From NCBI GenBank assembly GCA_032622095.1, contig CP136064.1, positions 50,352,073 through 50,416,072 on the forward strand: a stretch of DNA of 64,000 nucleotides, given 5' to 3'. The DNA is from Siphonodentalium dalli. Lineage: Eukaryota; Mollusca; Scaphopoda; Gadilida; Siphonodentaliidae. The notes under the pieces were generated by a model. That model was not told the DNA's origin, ran no database searches, and saw only the letters and a list, made by a program, of their open reading frames with translations. Shown here piece after piece: positions 59,500 to 64,000 of the stretch (positions are counted from its first letter, which is position 1; the number at the start of each line of letters is the position of its first letter). Made by a program: the position numbers and the translations under genes.

Positions 59500-60400
59500 T
59501 GATACAAAATGGTGAGCTTAAAAACAATTATGGCGAGCCATAATTGTTCCATACTAGTACAAGGGTGTCAGTGCCTCAAAGGCTCAATGACATACGAACT
59601 GACTATATCAATATGGCGTGCGTCAATTTTCACTGATACCGACATACTTCTGCGCTTTCAATCCGTGAATAGTCAAGGTGAACTACTATGCATTTATATT
59701 GTCATGTGTCCCGATGCACTGCCAATAGCCTTTCCAACAGAGTCCATCACTTGGCTCTCTACCTTCTATTTCCACATATAGAAAAGATCAAATGTCAAAT
59801 AGCCTTCACTCACGTATTAAGCACAGTTACAGGTAATGATTTTATATTGCGCAGGGCTGCTGCCACTATAATTTCCATCAGAGACCAACACATGGCTCTT
59901 TTCCTTCTATTGCCTCATATCCAATTGATTATCGGGCAAATAACAGAAAGGACAGCATTTGTATTGTCACACATATAAAGTGCAGTTACATGAACAGCGT
60001 TTATATTTATATTGCGCACGACCACTGCGTATTGGAGGCACACAACGGTTCGGTTCACATGACGGTTGCGAAATCTAGGTTGCGCCAAGGTTGTGTGCGG
60101 TTCTCGCGATACTGATTATAACTGTTTGTGTAACTTTAATATGAGTACATGAGGACAACCAGACAGCCGACACATACTAGTATGTTATGGCTTGCGCATA
60201 TTGCATTCCGCAGACCTGCCAGTGCCAATTTCAGAAGAGTCCAAAACATATCTCTTCTCCTTCTATTACTAAATATCCATATGATTATCTGGTGAATAGA
60301 ATACCTAAAGGACTAACACAAATGACAGCTTTTGTATCATCACACATATACAGCGCCGTTCCGCAAGAAGCCTCTATATCGTGTATGACCACTGCCCAGT
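59500..60400. repeat. Degenerate direct units inside the composite
   Basis: Phrases such as tggctctcta ccttctattt, cacatggctcttttccttct and catatctcttctccttctat recur at about 59750, 59890 and 60245, each followed by an ...atccaattgattat- or ...atccatatgattat-type run and aaaggacagcatttgtattg-type text. Not protein-like. Confidence 0.5.
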
Positions 60401-62450
60401 ACCAGTGACTGGCGGGGTGCTACTATCGTTGATTCGGAAAACCAATCTTCATGGGCGCACGCCTCAGCACCTGAGCCTTAGGGTGGGGAAGACTCGTCAT
60501 GTGCCGCTGACAGCGCACCAGCCACCAACCAGCCTTCAGTTCTTCCCAGATGAAAATGCAGCTCAATCTCTCATTTTCTCTCACAATCCAGAAGACGGAT
60601 GTAATTGCATCCGTAATATAATCGTTCGTTGTGTTTCTCTCAAATTAAATGTCTTTGTGGGATAGACCTCGATACATGCATGTTTCGTTGCACTTTCACA
60701 TTCCCATACTTTAACTGCGATGGGACCGGTTTTTAAATATACCTCCAATAGTTTAATATTGAATCAACGGTTACTGTAACCATGCACATTTTGTCAAGAG
60801 GGAGAGGGCAACGTTTAATGCTCGTGAATTAGAGAATTACAATTGCATACGGGTGCGAGTACAATTGCTCCTGTCATCTGGGAAGGACTGAGACTTCTGA
60901 CTCTTCCCCACGGTCCATGGCCCACTCCATTACGGGAGTGGGTCTTGTCCCCCTGGAATCATTCTCCCTCGGGATATGTCCAGGCCTGCTCTACCTTCGG
61001 AGGACTTTCCGTACGTGTATAAAACATTCTCCTCACCGTAAGCAAGGGCACCGCAAAAACTGTTCCTGCACAGGAGAAATCGGTTCTCATCGTCCTCTTC
61101 GCCGAGAAGTGACAGTATCTTACCTGCAGTTTAATTTCTAGCAGGTAAGACCACGTGGCCACATAATGAACGGAATTTACCTTATTAACATTATTTTGCA
61201 TTAACTAACAAAATGTTTTGTGTATTACGCTTGCTAATAACTAACAGAATGTCTTGTCTTGCTTATAGTCGACGAGATTCGACTTTGATGGCCACACACC
61301 GTGCGGGTTGCTCAAGAAATAAACGCGTCAATATGCGGTATTGTCATTGTTGGATGAGGGCCCGTTGGTCCATGGTTAAACAATTTGAGCAAACGTACCA
61401 GTCTTACCTCGGGCAGGACCAGTTCGCCCCCCCCCGGGTCCTGCATTAGCAGACCATGGGAGGCAGCGTGCCGTTCTCGGAGATTCGGGCAACCAATCCT
61501 CCAGGACATCAGCACCCGCGCCTTTGGCGGCTGTTCTGGGTGGGGAAGTCTCGATGTCCGGTGCCGCTCAATGCGCTCCAGCCAACAGGCCTTCTGACGC
61601 TTCCCCACGGCGCCGTGGCCCACCTCATTACGAGAGTGGGTCCTGTCCCCCTGGAAACGTCATCCCACGTGATACGTCCAGGCCTGCTCCTCTGCCGTCA
61701 TGGGATCCTAGTGGTATGTCATCGACATTTATTCCAGCTTGTCTGGACCACCTGCATTCGGGAGATTTTGTGGGGGGGTTTTCTCTGGTCAAATGGATCC
61801 TTCTAATTTTATCTTTTTGCTGACCTTATGGCATTGGGGTGGGCCAAAGCACCTTAACTTCAAATGCGAGAGCATTTATACCTTGTTCGAGTCATTCCCC
61901 GAGTGGGCTTCCCTATAGTATCTTATCTCAACCTGATGCAGGGTGTTCTGTTGCTGTGGTCGATACTGACATGCTTCCTATACTTCTCATGGCGTCTGAT
62001 GGCTTTGACGACGATGTGCAAGAATCACGGGATTCTGTCGTTCCTAAGGAACTCGCTTTGCGTATGGAAACGACATGGGTCGATCTCTTGTACAAAACTT
62101 CATCACAGGATATGTGTCAACTGACTTACACAAACTTGCACAACTGTACCAGTCTTTACCTCGGGATGAACCAGTTCGAGCCCCATGGTCCTGCACCAGC
62201 AGTCCATGGCAGGCGGGGTGCCGTTCTCGGAGATTCGGGCAACCAATCCTCCAGGACAATCGCACCGAGCCTTTGGAGGCTGTTCTGTGTGGGGACGACT
62301 CGATGTCGCATACTGTCAATAGCGCTTTCTATTTTGGAAGATAACTACAGAAATCACTCTCATCAAATGAAAACGAGAAGAAGATGCAGTGAAGTCAGCA
62401 GCAGAAGAAGAAGTCTCTACTTGCTCGGTTTCTAGCTGGCGCGTATGGTG
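60400..62450. repeat. GC-rich repeated modules of unknown origin
   Basis: Module a (gcccactccattacgggagt ... atgtccaggcctgctc) occurs near 60917 and 61619. Module b (gccgttctcggagattcggg then caaccaatcctccaggac) occurs near 61470 and 62220. Module c (ggtggggaagtctcgatgtc) occurs near 61540 and again at 63935, with a poorer copy at 60485. Open frames of up to 198 codons cross them in several phases, but none keeps one frame over the repeats, so they may be remnants of a mobile element's coding region. No family recognised. Confidence 0.5.
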
Positions 62451-63044
62451 TGGCACTGCCTGGGACGTTTCTTCCTAAAACCATGGGGGGGGGCAGGTAC
62501 AAGCTTGAGCAATACTGGAATCTGAATTTATGAGCTCTTTCACATAACATATCAAAGCTTATTCATGACTAAATCACATTTACATGACATCTGTTTTGGA
62601 AGAGTACATTCCCGTCAAACTGGAATATTAAATTTATTGCTCGTTGCCTCCTCCTGGGCTTGCATTCTAATCCATATAGTTCAGTTGAAGGGCTTCTCCT
62701 TGGTGGAAAAATAGAATTTTTAATATTAAAATTAGTTTTTCCTCAAGGGAAGCCCAAAACTAAACTATCATAGATCCCTCCCATGGCGGTGCCATTCCCA
62801 ACCCGCGACTCGCAAATCTTCTTATTAAAAGTCGGAAATAAAACTGGCTAGATGAATTGTTAAGAGCGCGGGATTTGCACGGGACGCATTCATGCGTGAG
62901 CTAATCCGATCACTGATTGACCAGAGTACGCAATAAACGGACAATAAATTTTAACCCTCCTGATAACACAAGGCCGAGGATAATAATCCATATAGTTCAG
63001 TTTCGGGCTTCCCTTGAGGAAAAACTAATTTTAATATTAAAAAT

Positions 63045-63211
63045 TATATTTCTGTGTGATTGTGTTCACAGAGTAATGATGTTTCTGTGTGATTGTGTTC
63101 ACAGAGTAATGATGTTTCTGTGTGATGCTTTTCACAGAGTAACAATGTTTCTGTGTGATTGTGTTCACAGAGTAACAATGTTTCTGTGTGATGGTGTTCA
63201 CGGAGTAAGGA
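63045..63211. repeat. Minisatellite, five ~33-bp units
   Basis: Units of the form tttctgtgtgattgtgttca followed by cagagtaatgatg, with one variant (gatgcttttcacag). Two related units lie at 57663-57712. Confidence 0.85.
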
Positions 63212-63256
63212 TGTTGGCATTGAGGACTCTTTTGTACTGTTTGTGTCTTATAGATT

Positions 63257-63315
63257 ACTAGCGGATGTACCCGGCATTGCACAGGAATATGTACCCGGCA
63301 TTGCACGGGAATATT
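63257..63315 (-). mobile_element. Helitron-type 3' terminus, partly duplicated
   Basis: On the minus strand this ends CCGTGCAATGCCGGGTACAT then CCGCTAG followed by T: a short hairpin a few bases before CTAG/T, as in the complete Helitron at 29413-30039. The phrase gtacccggcattgcac is doubled. The matching TC start should lie to the right and was not found. Confidence 0.55.
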
Positions 63316-63512
63316 AAAGAGCGTTTATTGGTGTGGTACTTTGTTCTGACAAGGTAGAAAATAAAGGCGATGTCTGGCAGAGTCAAGACCCAGGCCATGT
63401 TACCTGGAGGGCCGAAATATTTGACCACACCCTATTTCATTGAGATCCGCCCCATAGTTTCTGAGAACTGCAATTAGGATTCGGATATTAATGCCAAAAC
63501 GTGATGTTAGGT

Positions 63513-64000
63513 AGAGCTGGGACGGTTAACCGGTTAACCACCAACTATGGCCGTGACCGGTCACGGATTTGCCGTGGTCGGTTAACCGTAACATCACTAT
63601 TATAGTGTATGATCACTGTGATGGTCAGCTATAACTGGCTATAAGAGGGTTAATCTGTCTCCGTCAATTAAAATGAATCCGAGATTGACGGAACAACATC
63701 AAACGCGGTGTGTCGGCTCTTTGAAGGCTACATTTAACAGCCTGCCGACGTCACAACGAAACATCAAAGGGTCAGCACACGTGTGATCTTACAACATTGT
63801 CACATCGCATGACTCGTATTCATTGCCACGCCGGCATCGATGGCATGTCGTTTTCACTTTGATATGAAGCCGACGGAGTTGACTGCTTGGGTTAATCGGG
63901 TGGGCGTTGATAACATGTCAGTTGTCACTCACGGGTGGGGAAGTCTCGATGTCCGGTGCCGCTCAATGCGCTCCAGCCAACAGGCCTTCTGACACTTCCC
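63513..64000. mobile_element. Left end of a hAT-like element running off the window
   Basis: The start TAGAGCTGGGACGGTTAACC is close to the hAT terminus at 43254 (TAGAGCTGAAACGGTT), with GGTTAACC/CCGTGACCGG words behind it. The right end is outside, so no target duplication can be tested. The last ~70 bp repeat GC-rich module c from 61540. Confidence 0.5.

Larger units (their letters stand above)
57657..63232. repeat. Large inverted-repeat composite (5.6 kb)
   Basis: The left arm (about 57718-57925: aactgaactatatggattat, tcctcggccttgtgttatca, cacgcatgaatgcgtccc, aattcatctagccagtttta) recurs inverted at about 62845-63012. Outside each arm is a ~31-bp minisatellite of the type cacagagtaacgatgtttct (two units at left, five at right) in the same orientation on both sides. 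Between the arms lie the degenerate units at 59500-60400 and the GC-rich modules at 60400-62450. No known transposase was recognised. Confidence 0.6.

Noticed and set aside
61839-62435. 198-codon plus-strand frame
   Set aside because: The longest open frame in the GC-rich modules, but repeated modules are read in different frames elsewhere, so coding use is not supported.

Overview
This is a eukaryotic, repeat-dominated window, most likely from a marine invertebrate. The reasons are spliced exons of two conserved animal genes, AT-rich intergenic DNA, very many short terminal-inverted-repeat (TIR) transposons, two LINE types, and frequent ACATGTA and CCGGTA short motifs. Tandem-unit text such as gaacaaatctgaa followed by ggtgagctaaaa is a style I associate with molluscs and other lophotrochozoans. 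That assignment is an impression, and amphioxus or another invertebrate deuterostome cannot be excluded. Nothing prokaryotic, organellar or viral is evident.

Only two host genes can be supported. (1) The first coding exon of a CLIP1/CLIP-170-like microtubule plus-end protein lies on the minus strand at 7444-7546; the rest of the gene would lie beyond the left edge. A broken second copy of this exon sits 378 bp away in a tandem duplication. (2) ZC3H15 (DFRP1) lies on the plus strand, with coding exons at 40928-41002, 50110-50220 and 55834-55936. Splice phases are consistent, and the CCCH-finger exons would lie beyond the right edge. The two genes point away from each other, and the ~33 kb between them shows no other gene I can support.

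Layout. 1-8.8 kb: hAT-like, piggyBac-like and foldback elements plus the CLIP1 exon. 8.8-15.4 kb: mostly unassigned AT-rich DNA with poly-G tracts and a ~175-bp tandem duplication. 15.43-35.06 kb: a direct tandem duplication of ~9.8 kb. Its copies are very similar, but each has private insertions: a hAT element with a BED-finger remnant only in the first, and a complete non-autonomous Helitron only in the second. 37.0-40.1 kb: a long-TIR element holding a 5'-truncated CR1/Jockey-like LINE and a small hAT. 40.3-41.0 kb: a CpG-rich block and ZC3H15 exon 1. 41-55.8 kb: two TE-packed introns, including an L1/Tx1-like LINE (46152-49613) inserted in a MITE with a 13-bp target duplication. 57.6-63.2 kb: a large inverted-repeat composite with GC-rich repeated modules. 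63.2-64 kb: a Helitron-type terminus and a hAT-type terminus.

The most unusual theme is modular hairpins. Several TIR families (8-bp target sites, TTAA target sites, and a long-TIR family of uncertain target site) carry two hairpins side by side. The same 69-bp hairpin occurs in elements with quite different ends. The paired 9.8-kb copies also give rare empty-site evidence for two insertions.
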